Shown here: positions 8,233 through 16,247 of the stretch, piece after piece
Layout: the number at the start of each line of letters is the position of its first letter
Position numbering within the stretch: the stretch's first letter is position 1
Assembly (NCBI GenBank): GCA_017994835.1
Contig: JAGOKC010000004.1
Span: forward strand, 1-44,293
DNA length: 44,293 bases
Source of the DNA: Aquabacterium sp.
Lineage (GTDB): Bacteria; Pseudomonadota; Gammaproteobacteria; Burkholderiales; Burkholderiaceae_C
Direction of reading: 5' to 3'
The notes under the pieces: model-generated
Seen by the model: the letters and a program-made list of their open reading frames with translations, nothing else
Told to the model about the DNA's origin: nothing
Databases searched by the model: none
Position numbers and translations under genes: made by a program

Positions 8233-9605
8233 AACAGACATCCCATTGCATCGACGGGCATCTGCCACTGCGCGATCCCCTCTCACCCCGCTGGCAGTAC
8301 GACGCCCTGCCGGTGTGGACCCGCTGGGTGGCCAGCTACCCGCAATCCGATCTGTGGCTGAGCGACACCCGACAGTTGCCCGCGCCCCTGGCCGCCTTGC
8401 GCCGCCGCGCACGTCAGTTTGCCGACGCACACATCGCACCCGTGTCGGCCGAACTGGACCTGGCACCGCATCTGCCCGCAGGGGGTGTGCACCCCCAGGC
8501 GTGGCAGTTGTTGCAGCGCGCCGGGCGTGAGGGGTGGCTGAGCCATCTGCTGCCGCCACCGTTCGGCTCCATGTCCCTGACCGCCGTCATGCACCCGCTG
8601 ATCTGGCAGTGTTGCCTGGTGGTCGAAGAGTTCTCGCGTGCCTGCGGGGGCTTGATGCTGCTGCTGTCGGCGCACCACCTGGGCACCATGCCCATCATTC
8701 TGTCGGGGCAGGTGGGCAAGATGGTCAAGTACCTGCGCCCCGTGTACCGCGACTGCCTGGCTGGCGACCCCCACCTCATGGCCTTTGCCATCACCGAGCC
8801 TGCCGGCGGCTCCGATGTTGAAGACGGCCACGGTGCCCAGCACTACAAACCTGGCGTTGTGGCTCGTTCGGTCGATGGTGGCTGGTTGCTCAACGGGCGC
8901 AAGTGCTTCATCAGTGGGGGCGACCTGGCCCGTTCGCTGACCGTGTTTGCGGCCCTGCAAGGCGAGGGCATGGCCTCGTGGACCTGTTTCAGGGTGGATG
9001 CGCGCGCGCCTGGTTTCAAAGTGATGCGCACCGAGCTGAAGATGGGCATGCGCGCCTCAGGTGCGGCCGAGCTGGAGTTCACGGACGTGTTTGTGCCTCA
9101 CGATGCGGTCATTGGTGAGCTGCGTCAGGGCTGGGCCTTGAACCGCGCCACGCTGAATGCCTCGCGCATGCCCGTGGCCTCGATGGGCGTGGGTCTGGCG
9201 CGCGCCGCCACCGAACAGGCCCTGGCCTTCGCACGCCGTTACCAACTTGGCGGCAAACCCCTGATCCACTATCAGGACGTGCAACTGCACTTGGCCACCA
9301 TGGTCGCCGAAACCCGCGCCTTGCGCAGCATGGTCTGGCAAGAGGCCCGACACGCCTGGCGACCCCGGCAACTGCAGGCCTCGGCGTGCAAGTTCCATGC
9401 AACCGACCGGGCGCAGCTGGTCTGCGAAATGGCGCTCGATTTGCTGGGCGACCACGGCAGCGCACACGAAGCGGGCATCGAACGCATCCTGCGCGACGTG
9501 CGCCTGACCCGCATCTTTGAAGGCACCAACCAGATCAACCGCCTCTCCCTCATCGAGGACTGGCAGCCGCAATTGCTGGCGCACGATCAACCTGCAGGAG
9601 TCTGA
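8229..9605 (+). CDS. Acyl-CoA dehydrogenase, catalytically complete
   Basis: The 458-residue FAD enzyme should make the alpha-beta double bond in an acyl-CoA. It has the flavin/substrate signature FAITEPAGGSD, the NGRKCFISGG motif and the C-terminal RIFEGTNQINR motif, in which Glu431 is the expected catalytic base. It is longer than typical 380-residue enzymes because of extra N-terminal residues before the helical domain. It starts with GTG inside the stop of the preceding homologue and ends one base before the acetoacetate-decarboxylase-like gene, so all three are one operon. The exact acyl chain cannot be told from sequence. Confidence 0.9.
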   Translation: MKQTSHCIDGHLPLRDPLSPRWQYDALPVWTRWVASYPQSDLWLSDTRQLPAPLAALRRRARQFADAHIAPVSAELDLAPHLPAGGVHPQAWQLLQRAGREGWLSHLLPPPFGSMSLTAVMHPLIWQCCLVVEEFSRACGGLMLLLSAHHLGTMPIILSGQVGKMVKYLRPVYRDCLAGDPHLMAFAITEPAGGSDVEDGHGAQHYKPGVVARSVDGGWLLNGRKCFISGGDLARSLTVFAALQGEGMASWTCFRVDARAPGFKVMRTELKMGMRASGAAELEFTDVFVPHDAVIGELRQGWALNRATLNASRMPVASMGVGLARAATEQALAFARRYQLGGKPLIHYQDVQLHLATMVAETRALRSMVWQEARHAWRPRQLQASACKFHATDRAQLVCEMALDLLGDHGSAHEAGIERILRDVRLTRIFEGTNQINRLSLIEDWQPQLLAHDQPAGV

Positions 9606-9606
9606 C

Positions 9607-10410
9607 ATGTCCCCTTCCCCCTGGGATCGCGATCCCTTCTTTCAGTACCCGTTGACCCGCTGCCAGACCAGTGCAGGCGAGATCGACATGCCCATCCTGT
9701 ACTACGACTGCTCCATTGCCATGGCGCTGTTCATGGTTGATGTGGACCGGGCTGCCGCCCTGGTGCGCGATCCGGGCCTGCAGGTGCTGCGCGTTGCGGG
9801 GGGCAAGACCCTGGTGGGCGTCGCCTTCTATGAATACCGCCAGACGGCCATTGGTGCCTACAACGAAGTGGGCGTGGCCATTGCCGTGGCCCCCACTGGC
9901 GTGCGCGTGCCCGCCTTGCCGCTGCTGTCGTACGTGAAGGCGCTCGACCGCAACCCGCTCGGTTTTCACATTGTTGACCTGCCCGTCACCACCGAGGCGG
10001 CCTGCGCAGCGGGCCGTGAGGTGTGGAGCTACCCCAAGTTCGTGACCCCCATTGCCTTCCAGCGGCACGGCCGCGAGTTCAAGGGGGTGGTCACCGACCC
10101 GGATGACCGCAGCGACCTGGTGCGCGTGGCAGGCCGGGCCGGCCTCGGCGTGCGCGGTCCTTTGCTGGATCTGGTGCTCTACTCGCGCCACCAGGGGCAA
10201 CTGCTGCGCACCGTGGTGCAGACGCGTGGCGGTGCCGTGCTGTATCTGCCGGGCAGCATGCGATTGCAGTTGTCGGCCACCTCACGCCATCCCATGACGG
10301 AGCGACTGCGCCAACTCGGGCTGGACGGGGCGCGCCCGGTCTGCGTGAGCATGAGTGACCGACTGCAACTGCGCCTCAACGCGGGCGCGCCCATCCCGAC
10401 ATCAAGCTGA
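9607..10410 (+). CDS. Acetoacetate decarboxylase family protein
   Basis: The 267-residue protein belongs to the acetoacetate-decarboxylase-like superfamily. The motif EVWSYPKF holds Lys144 at the place of the Schiff-base lysine. Classical decarboxylases have a second lysine directly after it that lowers its pKa; here that residue is phenylalanine. The enzyme may therefore be a superfamily member with another reaction on a keto acid or enoyl compound. Starting one base after the dehydrogenase stop, it is probably translated with it. Together they suggest degradation of an unusual acid, which the AraC protein upstream would control. Confidence 0.8.
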   Translation: MSPSPWDRDPFFQYPLTRCQTSAGEIDMPILYYDCSIAMALFMVDVDRAAALVRDPGLQVLRVAGGKTLVGVAFYEYRQTAIGAYNEVGVAIAVAPTGVRVPALPLLSYVKALDRNPLGFHIVDLPVTTEAACAAGREVWSYPKFVTPIAFQRHGREFKGVVTDPDDRSDLVRVAGRAGLGVRGPLLDLVLYSRHQGQLLRTVVQTRGGAVLYLPGSMRLQLSATSRHPMTERLRQLGLDGARPVCVSMSDRLQLRLNAGAPIPTSS

Positions 10411-10453
10411 GCGGCATCAACCCCAGCGGTGCGCAGCGTCGATAATCGGCGTC

Positions 10454-10924
10454 ATGTTCCGCATCGTCCTCGTCGAACCCGAAATCCCGCCCAACACGGG
10501 CAACGTCATCCGTCTGGCCGCCAACACCGGCTGCGAGCTGCACCTGATCGAGCCCCTGGGCTTTTCGATGGACGACAAGCTGCTGCGCCGCGCCGGGCTG
10601 GACTATCACGAGTACGCCCCGGTGCGTCGCCATGCCAACTGGCAGGCGTTCATTGAGGCCATGCAGCCGGACCCCAGCCGCATGTTCGCCTTCACCACGC
10701 GTGGCAGCCGCCCTTTTGGCGAGGTGGCCTGGCAGAGCGGCGACTGGTTTGTGTTCGGTTGCGAAACCCGCGGGCTTGATCCGGCCTTGCGCGAGGGCTT
10801 CCCGCTGGCGCAACGCGTGCGCCTGCCGATGCGCCCGGAGCAGCGCAGCCTGAATTTGAGCAATGCCGTGGCCGTGGCCGTGTTCGAAGCCTGGCGGCAA
10901 AACGGCTACGCGGGCAGCGTCTGA
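10454..10924 (+). CDS. trmL: tRNA (cytidine/uridine-34-2'-O)-methyltransferase TrmL
   Basis: The 156-residue SPOUT-class enzyme methylates the 2'-OH of the wobble base in leucine tRNAs with S-adenosylmethionine. It has the family N-terminus (VLVEPEIPPNTGNVIRLAANTG) in shortened form near residues 5-26 and the knot region PMRPEQRSLNLSNAVAVAVFE near the C-terminus. The length is that of the E. coli protein. The ATG at 10454 begins exactly at the family N-terminus. It converges with gpsA; no terminator is visible in the 27-base gap. Confidence 0.93.
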   Translation: MFRIVLVEPEIPPNTGNVIRLAANTGCELHLIEPLGFSMDDKLLRRAGLDYHEYAPVRRHANWQAFIEAMQPDPSRMFAFTTRGSRPFGEVAWQSGDWFVFGCETRGLDPALREGFPLAQRVRLPMRPEQRSLNLSNAVAVAVFEAWRQNGYAGSV

Positions 10925-10951
10925 GTTGGCCCGCGTGGTCTTGGCATCTGC

Positions 10952-11956
10952 TTAGAAAGCGCTGCCTTCGGCCTTGGCCTCACGGCCCATCAAAGCGCCC
11001 ACAGCTTGCGCCGGGCTGAGGCGGTCGTCCAGCACAGCCACCACCGCTTCGGTGATGGGCATGGACACGCCCAGCGCTTGCGCACGCTGCCACACCGTGG
11101 CGGCGCTGTACACCCCTTCGGCCACATGCCCCAGGTCGTGCAGGATTTGCGCGAGCTTTTTGCCCGAGGCCAGTTGCAACCCCACCGTGCGGTTGCGCGA
11201 CAGATTGCCCGTGGCCGTCAGGACCAGATCCCCCAGGCCCGACAGCCCCATGAAGGTGTCGGCGCGGGCGCCCAGGGCCACGCCCAGGCGGGTCATCTCG
11301 GCCAGCCCCCGCGTGATCAGCGCGGCGCGGGCATTCAACCCCAGTGACATGCCATCGGCAATGCCAGTGGCAATCGCCAGCACGTTCTTCACCGCGCCAC
11401 CCACCTCCACACCGATCGGGTCGGTCGAGGTGTACACACGCAGACTGTCGGAGTGGAAGGCCGTCACGGCCTGCTCAGCCAGGGCGGTGTCGCTGCTGGC
11501 CGCCACCAGGGCGGTGGGTTGACCCAGTGCCACCTCGTGGGCAAAGCTCGGGCCCGACAGCACACCATTGCGGGCGTTCGGGCGCAACGCTTCGGCAATT
11601 TCGTGACCGAGGCGGCCGCTGCCCTTTTCAAAGCCCTTGCACAGCCACAGCGCGGCGGCATCGTCGGGCAGGCTTTGCAGCATGCTGCCCAGTGCTGCCA
11701 TCGGCGTACCGATGATGATCAGCCCGTCGGGGCCGCGTGCGTGCGCCACGGCCTCTTGCAGGTCATGGGTCAGGCGCAAGGCCTCAGGAAACGGTGCGTC
11801 GGGCAGGTAGCGGGTGTTGCACCGCGCCGCCTGCATGTCGGCGACCTGCGCTGCGTCGCGCGCCCACAGCAGCACCTCCGGGTGGTGCCGCGCGGCGCTG
11901 ATGGCCAGCGCTGTGCCCCATGCGCCCGCACCCAGAATGGCGAGCCGGGTACCCAT
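10952..11956 (-). CDS. gpsA: Glycerol-3-phosphate dehydrogenase [NAD(P)+]
   Basis: The 334-residue enzyme reduces dihydroxyacetone phosphate to sn-glycerol 3-phosphate for phospholipid synthesis. The dinucleotide-binding [10 protein letters not shown] is at residues 9-18, [15 protein letters not shown] follows, and the catalytic-lysine region [13 protein letters not shown] lies in the second half. The length is normal. It is the last gene of the grxC-secB-gpsA group and starts 4 bases after the secB stop. Confidence 0.96.
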   Translation of the reverse strand: MGTRLAILGAGAWGTALAISAARHHPEVLLWARDAAQVADMQAARCNTRYLPDAPFPEALRLTHDLQEAVAHARGPDGLIIIGTPMAALGSMLQSLPDDAAALWLCKGFEKGSGRLGHEIAEALRPNARNGVLSGPSFAHEVALGQPTALVAASSDTALAEQAVTAFHSDSLRVYTSTDPIGVEVGGAVKNVLAIATGIADGMSLGLNARAALITRGLAEMTRLGVALGARADTFMGLSGLGDLVLTATGNLSRNRTVGLQLASGKKLAQILHDLGHVAEGVYSAATVWQRAQALGVSMPITEAVVAVLDDRLSPAQAVGALMGREAKAEGSAF

Positions 11957-11960
11957 TCCT

Positions 11961-12410
11961 TCAGGCGTGACCGGCGGCAGCAGCTTGCTGCAACTGGGCT
12001 TCGTACATGGCCTGGAAGTTCACTTCGGTCAGGTGCACGGGCGGGAAGCCGGTGCGGTTGATGACGTCGGCCACGGTGGCGCGCAGGTAGGGGTACACGA
12101 TCTGCGGGCAGGCGATGGCGATGATCGGCTGCATCTGGTCTTCCGGCACGTTGCGGATCTCGAACAGACCGGCTTGCTTGGCCTCGACCAGGAACAGGGT
12201 CTTGTCATTGACCTTGGTGGTCACGGTGGCGGTCACGGCCACTTCGTAGAGCCCGTCTTGCACCGGTTCGGCATGCAGGTTCAGCTGCACGTCCACCTGA
12301 GGTTGACCTTGTTCCAGCAGAACCTGGGGTGCATTGGGCATCTCCAGGGACAGATCCTTCAGATAGATGCGCTGAATGCTGAACGAAGGTTGGTTGGCTT
12401 GGTCGCTCAT
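11961..12410 (-). CDS. secB: Protein-export chaperone SecB
   Basis: The 149-residue cytoplasmic chaperone keeps preproteins unfolded and hands them to Sec[21 protein letters not shown] and the conserved [18 protein letters not shown] segment identify it. The length is typical. In proteobacteria secB is very often followed by gpsA, as here. The 198 bases between grxC and secB hold no gene I can support. Confidence 0.97.
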   Translation of the reverse strand: MSDQANQPSFSIQRIYLKDLSLEMPNAPQVLLEQGQPQVDVQLNLHAEPVQDGLYEVAVTATVTTKVNDKTLFLVEAKQAGLFEIRNVPEDQMQPIIAIACPQIVYPYLRATVADVINRTGFPPVHLTEVNFQAMYEAQLQQAAAAGHA

Positions 12411-12608
12411 GAGAAATCCTTTGTGTACGGGTGGTCAATCCAGGGCGCTGCGCATGGCGAAACAAGTTCTGGCCAGACAGGCGATCGCAGAGGATTATGA
12501 ACCAGCCCGATGGCACGTACCGCAGCATCCAGGCCCGTGTGCACCCGGAAGTCGTGGTGCAGCCCCCAAACAGGCGGGTCGGGTGTGCGGCCACGCCAGC
12601 CTGACCGA

Positions 12609-12869
12609 TCAGACCTGGTTGAGCAGTGGCAGCAACCCGCCTTGCTGGTCCAGGGCCATCAGGTCATCGCAGCCACCCACATGGGTCGCGCCGATGAAAA
12701 TTTGCGGCACGGTGCGGCGGCCCGTCAGGCTCATCATTTGGTCGCGCTGGGCGGGGTCCATGTCGATGCGGATTTCTTCGATGGCCTCGACCCCACGCTG
12801 CTTGAGCAGCATCTTGGCCCGCTGGCAGTAGGGGCAGACCTGGGTGGTGTACATCTTGACGGCTTGCAT
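12609..12869 (-). CDS. grxC: Glutaredoxin 3
   Basis: The 86-residue glutathione-dependent thiol-disulfide oxidoreductase has the dithiol motif CPYC at residues 12-15, the TVPQIFIG cis-proline loop and the GGCDDL glutathione-binding motif. The start at 12869 gives the normal glutaredoxin length; the frame could begin 8 codons earlier but those residues are not family-like. A terminator lies just upstream, so grxC probably has its own promoter. Confidence 0.95.
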   Translation of the reverse strand: MQAVKMYTTQVCPYCQRAKMLLKQRGVEAIEEIRIDMDPAQRDQMMSLTGRRTVPQIFIGATHVGGCDDLMALDQQGGLLPLLNQV

Positions 12870-12891
12870 GGTCGGGGGGTCCGTTCGGGGC

Positions 12892-12932
12892 AAAAAAAAT
12901 GGAACAGCAGAGGGATTGTCTCCGCTGTTCCA
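12892..12932 (-). terminator. Rho-independent terminator after the rhodanese gene
   Basis: On the minus strand a stem of 13 bp with one mismatch (TGGAACAGC arms) and a 7-base loop is followed by eight T residues. It ends the rhodanese transcript before grxC, so the familiar gene order is not a single operon here. Confidence 0.85.
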
Positions 12933-12967
12933 AGTCCGTCTGATCTGTGTGGAGATCGGCGCGGGGT

Positions 12968-13384
12968 TCAGGCCTTGTCAATGGGCAACTGCGCTTCGCG
13001 CCAGGCCTTCAGACCACCGGCGAGCGACTGGGCGTTTTCATGACCCAGCTTGTGCAACTCGGCCACAGCACGTGCCGAGCGGCTGCCCGACGCACACACC
13101 ACCACCAGGGGAATGGCCTTGTTGGAAGGCAACCCCTTGCCTTGCCCCAGTTGCCCCAAGGGGATGTTTTTGGCACCCGTCACATGGGCGGCCGCGAACT
13201 CGGCGGGCTCGCACACGTCGATCACCTGGGCCTTTTGCTTGTTGATGAGCTGGACAGCCTGGGCCGGGGTGAGGCCGCCGCCCACACCGCCCGACTTGAC
13301 CTGCTGCCACAGCAGCATGCCGCCCGATGCGGCTGCAGCCACCATCCAGTACCAGTTGTCGGTGATGAAGCTCGAAGAATTCAT
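12968..13384 (-). CDS. Membrane-anchored rhodanese-like protein
   Basis: The 138-residue protein has one N-terminal hydrophobic segment (about residues 11-27) and a single rhodanese domain. The active-site loop is [11 protein letters not shown] with Cys97, so it could carry a persulfide. It resembles small anchored rhodaneses often found next to grxC and secB; the substrate is not known. It is divergent from gpmA and has its own terminator. Confidence 0.85.
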   Translation of the reverse strand: MNSSSFITDNWYWMVAAAASGGMLLWQQVKSGGVGGGLTPAQAVQLINKQKAQVIDVCEPAEFAAAHVTGAKNIPLGQLGQGKGLPSNKAIPLVVVCASGSRSARAVAELHKLGHENAQSLAGGLKAWREAQLPIDKA

Positions 13385-13432
13385 GCAAGTGCTCTCTCGT
13401 ATGCCCGCGATCAGGAAGCCACGGGTCGGGGG

Positions 13433-13442
13433 ATTATAAAAT
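13433..13442. promoter_or_regulatory. Possible shared -10 region of rhodanese and gpmA promoters
   Basis: ATTATAAAAT lies between the divergent rhodanese and gpmA genes. Read on the minus strand it gives a perfect TATAAT about 50 bases before the rhodanese start; read on the plus strand it gives TATAAA before gpmA. Neither side has a clear -35 hexamer. Confidence 0.4.
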
Positions 13443-13500
13443 CGCTGGTTGCCCGGCTGGTCTCGACTGGCCCACTTTCACCTCGATGGGATCGCACGTC

Positions 13501-14244
13501 ATGTACAAACTCGTCCTGATTCGCCACGGCGAATCCACCTGGAACCTCGAAAACCGCTTCACTGGCTGGGTCGATGTCGATCTGACGCCCACCGGCGTGT
13601 CGCAGGCCATGTCGGCAGGTCAGCTGCTCAAGGCCGAGGGCTACGAGTTCGACATCGCCTACACCTCGGTGCTCAAGCGTGCCATCCACACCCTGAACTA
13701 CTGCCTCGACGAGATGGACCGCATCTGGTTGCCGGTGGTCAAGAGCTGGCACCTCAACGAGCGCCACTACGGTGGCCTGCAGGGCCTGAACAAGGCCGAA
13801 ACGGCCCAGAAGCACGGTGACGCGCAGGTGCTGGTGTGGCGTCGCAGCTATGACACCCCGCCGCCTGCCCTGGATGCCAACGACCCGATGGGCCAGCGCC
13901 AGGACCTGCGCTACGCCGGTCTGCCGGTCGATCAAGTCCCGCTGACCGAGTGCCTCAAGGACACCGTGGCCCGCGTGCTCCCGTACTGGAACGAAGAGAT
14001 CGCCCCGACCATCAAGGCGGGCAAGCGCGTCGTCATCGCCGCCCACGGCAACTCGATCCGCGCCCTGGTCAAGTACCTGGACAACATCAGCGATGACGAC
14101 ATCGTGGGTTTGAACATCCCCAACGGCATCCCCCTGGTGTACGAGCTGGACGCCGACCTCAAGCCCATCAAGCGCTACTACCTGGGCGATGCCGAAGCCG
14201 CAGCCAAGGCAGCCGCCGCGGTGGCCACGCAAGGCAAGGCCTGA
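13501..14244 (+). CDS. gpmA: 2,3-bisphosphoglycerate-dependent phosphoglycerate mutase
   Basis: The 247-residue glycolytic enzyme interconverts 3- and 2-phosphoglycerate. [10 protein letters not shown] has the phosphorylated histidine His9; [13 protein letters not shown] and [10 protein letters not shown] complete the active site. The ATG at 13501 begins exactly at the family N-terminus. The length matches other GpmA proteins apart from a short alanine-rich tail. It is monocistronic and convergent with the endonuclease-like gene. Confidence 0.97.
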   Translation: MYKLVLIRHGESTWNLENRFTGWVDVDLTPTGVSQAMSAGQLLKAEGYEFDIAYTSVLKRAIHTLNYCLDEMDRIWLPVVKSWHLNERHYGGLQGLNKAETAQKHGDAQVLVWRRSYDTPPPALDANDPMGQRQDLRYAGLPVDQVPLTECLKDTVARVLPYWNEEIAPTIKAGKRVVIAAHGNSIRALVKYLDNISDDDIVGLNIPNGIPLVYELDADLKPIKRYYLGDAEAAAKAAAAVATQGKA

Positions 14245-14256
14245 TCAGGCGGTGAA

Positions 14257-14278
14257 GGTCAGCCTCACTCGGCTGACC
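14257..14278. terminator. Hairpin between convergent gpmA and endonuclease-like gene
   Basis: GGTCAGCC, six-base loop TCACTC and GGCTGACC form a perfect 8-bp stem that overlaps the end of the minus-strand gene. No T-run follows, so termination here is uncertain. Confidence 0.4.
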
Positions 14279-15305
14279 AGATCAAAGGACAGTGGTCGGA
14301 GAGTTGTCGGCCCCGGTCCTGAGGGTCATACGGCAGGCGCGTCATCCGCAAGGTGGCGCGCCTGTTCTCATGGCGGGCTTTCAGGCCGTCACTGAGCAGG
14401 ATGTCGTCGATGTAGCGGCTGTGGCGGTCGTCGGCATCGCAGGGCCAATAGCGCTCGCCGGCGGTGGCGCGGTGCAGCACGGCGCCCCGGGGCTGGTCGT
14501 CGCTCCAGGCGGGCAGCAGGTTCAGCGGGGCGGCCTCATCGGGTCCGGCCGAGCGGCGTTCGTCCTGGTCCAGGTGGCGGTTGAAATCCCCCAGGATGGC
14601 AAAGGCTACGCCGTCGCGCACACGCTGATCGATCCAGGCTTCCACCACCGGGGCCTGGCGTTGCAAGCCGCGACAGGGGCTGAAGGCGCGGTCCAGGTCG
14701 CCCCGAAAGCAACCGCTTTTCAGGTGCACATTGAGCAGGCGCACTTCCCTGGCGGTGCCCGGGTAGAGCGTGAGGTCGGCACCCGCGCGGGAGCCGCCGT
14801 CCACATCCAGGTCGCTCAGCTCGCCGTTGCAGCGGTAGGGCACCCCCTCGCGGATGGCAAAGCCGACTTTTTGCGGATGCGCGCGGCGCTCGAAGCAGTC
14901 CAGCTTCCAGCCCTGGCGAAACACCTGCCGGGCGGCGTCGGGGCCGTCCACCTCTTGCAAGGCCACCACGTCCACGCGGCGTGGGGTGTGCAGGGCCTGC
15001 GCCGTGCGCGCCAGGGCATCCAGGTCGGCGGTGGTGCGCGCTGGCGGCGGAGTGCGGCCCGGCGTGCAGGGCAGGGCCCGCTCATGGCTGCGCGGTTGCT
15101 GGCGCTGGCAGCGGGCACTCAGTTCAGCCTGGGTGGCGGGTGTCATCAGCCATTCCAGGTTCCAGGTGGCCAGGCTCAGGCTGGTGTTCGTGCTCGCTTT
15201 GCGGCCGCCGTCAAACCAGCCCGCGTGCGCTGACCATGCCGCCACAGCCGCCAGGCTCAGCGCAGCGATCCAGCGGCGGGCATGAGTGCCGCGTGTGCGA
15301 TGCAC
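14265..15305 (-). CDS. Exported endonuclease/exonuclease/phosphatase family protein
   Basis: The 346-residue protein has a Sec-type signal peptide (about residues 1-28, ending ...WSAHA) and an endonuclease/exonuclease/phosphatase fold. LATWNLEWL, VVALQEVDG, LNVHLKSGCF, ILGDFNRHL and the terminal LSDHCPLIW are the family's metal and catalytic motifs. It may be an extracytoplasmic nuclease or phosphodiesterase. The start is a GTG at 15305; no ATG upstream of the signal peptide exists in frame. It starts 15 bases after the PfkB kinase gene and ends the long minus-strand run. Confidence 0.85.
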   Translation of the reverse strand: MHRTRGTHARRWIAALSLAAVAAWSAHAGWFDGGRKASTNTSLSLATWNLEWLMTPATQAELSARCQRQQPRSHERALPCTPGRTPPPARTTADLDALARTAQALHTPRRVDVVALQEVDGPDAARQVFRQGWKLDCFERRAHPQKVGFAIREGVPYRCNGELSDLDVDGGSRAGADLTLYPGTAREVRLLNVHLKSGCFRGDLDRAFSPCRGLQRQAPVVEAWIDQRVRDGVAFAILGDFNRHLDQDERRSAGPDEAAPLNLLPAWSDDQPRGAVLHRATAGERYWPCDADDRHSRYIDDILLSDGLKARHENRRATLRMTRLPYDPQDRGRQLSDHCPLIWSAE

Positions 15306-15320
15306 CTTGATGGCTCAGAC

Positions 15321-16226
15321 TCAGACGCCCAGCGTGGCGCGGTCGAGCGTGTAGTTCTGCGGGCCGGCCACGGCGATCTTGATGGCGCCAATGCGGTTGG
15401 CCAGTGCCACCGACTTGACCAGGTCCCAGCCTTGCGACAGACCGAACAGCAGGCCGCCACGGAAGGCATCGCCACAGCCGGTGGGGTCCACCACCGCCTC
15501 GGCCTTCACGCCGGGCACATGGGTGACTTCGCCTTGCACGTACACATTGCAGCCCTCGGCACCCAGGGTCTCGATCAGGCCGCGCAGGTGACCGCGCGAC
15601 AGCTCGGCGAGGCTTTGACCGGTGCGTTCGGCCAGCATCTTGCCTTCGTAGTCGTTGACGGCCACCCAGCTCGCCTGGCTGACGAAGCGCTGGAGCTCTT
15701 CCCCATTGAACATGGGCAGACCCTGACCCGGGTCGAAGACGAAGGGGATGCCTGCGGCCTGCAGCTGCTCGGCGTGCTGGATCATGGCGTCGCGGCCATC
15801 CGGGGCCACGATGGCCAGTTGGACGCGCGGGTCGGTTTCGATGTGCTGGATGTGGGCCTGACCCATCGCGCCAGGGTGGAAGGCCGTGATCTGGTTGTTG
15901 TCCTGGTCGGTGATGATGATGGCCTGGGCGGTGTAGTCATCGTCCACCGTGCGCACGTGCTGCAGGCTGATGCCCAGGTTCTCCAGATGGTTGCGGTAGA
16001 GCACGCCATCCTTGCCCAGTGTGGCCATGATCAGTGGGTCGCCACCGAGTTGCTGCAGGCTGTAGGCGATGTTGCCTGCGCAGCCCCCGAACTCCTTGCG
16101 CATCGAGGGCACGAGGAAAGACACGTTCAGGATGTGCACCTGATCAGGCAGGATCTGCTGCGCGAAACGACCGGGGAAGGTCGTGATGGTGTCGAAGGCC
16201 AGGGAGCCGCAGATCAGGACGGACAT
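15321..16226 (-). CDS. PfkB-family sugar/nucleoside kinase (adenosine-kinase-like)
   Basis: The 301-residue ATP-dependent kinase has the PfkB signatures: the glycine-rich substrate motif EFGGCAGNIAYSLQQLGG (residues 45-62) and DPTGCGDAF at 247-255 with catalytic Asp253. The lidless, adenosine-kinase-like form is close to nucleoside kinases described from Burkholderia, so a nucleoside such as adenosine or inosine is the likely substrate; ribose cannot be excluded. It is 21 bases after the zinc-ribbon gene, in the same run. Confidence 0.85.
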   Translation of the reverse strand: MSVLICGSLAFDTITTFPGRFAQQILPDQVHILNVSFLVPSMRKEFGGCAGNIAYSLQQLGGDPLIMATLGKDGVLYRNHLENLGISLQHVRTVDDDYTAQAIIITDQDNNQITAFHPGAMGQAHIQHIETDPRVQLAIVAPDGRDAMIQHAEQLQAAGIPFVFDPGQGLPMFNGEELQRFVSQASWVAVNDYEGKMLAERTGQSLAELSRGHLRGLIETLGAEGCNVYVQGEVTHVPGVKAEAVVDPTGCGDAFRGGLLFGLSQGWDLVKSVALANRIGAIKIAVAGPQNYTLDRATLGV

Positions 16227-16247
16227 GGTGAGTCTCGGGTAAGGGAA

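Noticed and set aside
12497-12601. Short plus-strand frame (MNQPDGTYRSIQ...) in the secB-grxC gap
   Set aside because: About 34 codons, no clear ribosome binding site and no recognisable family; not enough to call a gene.
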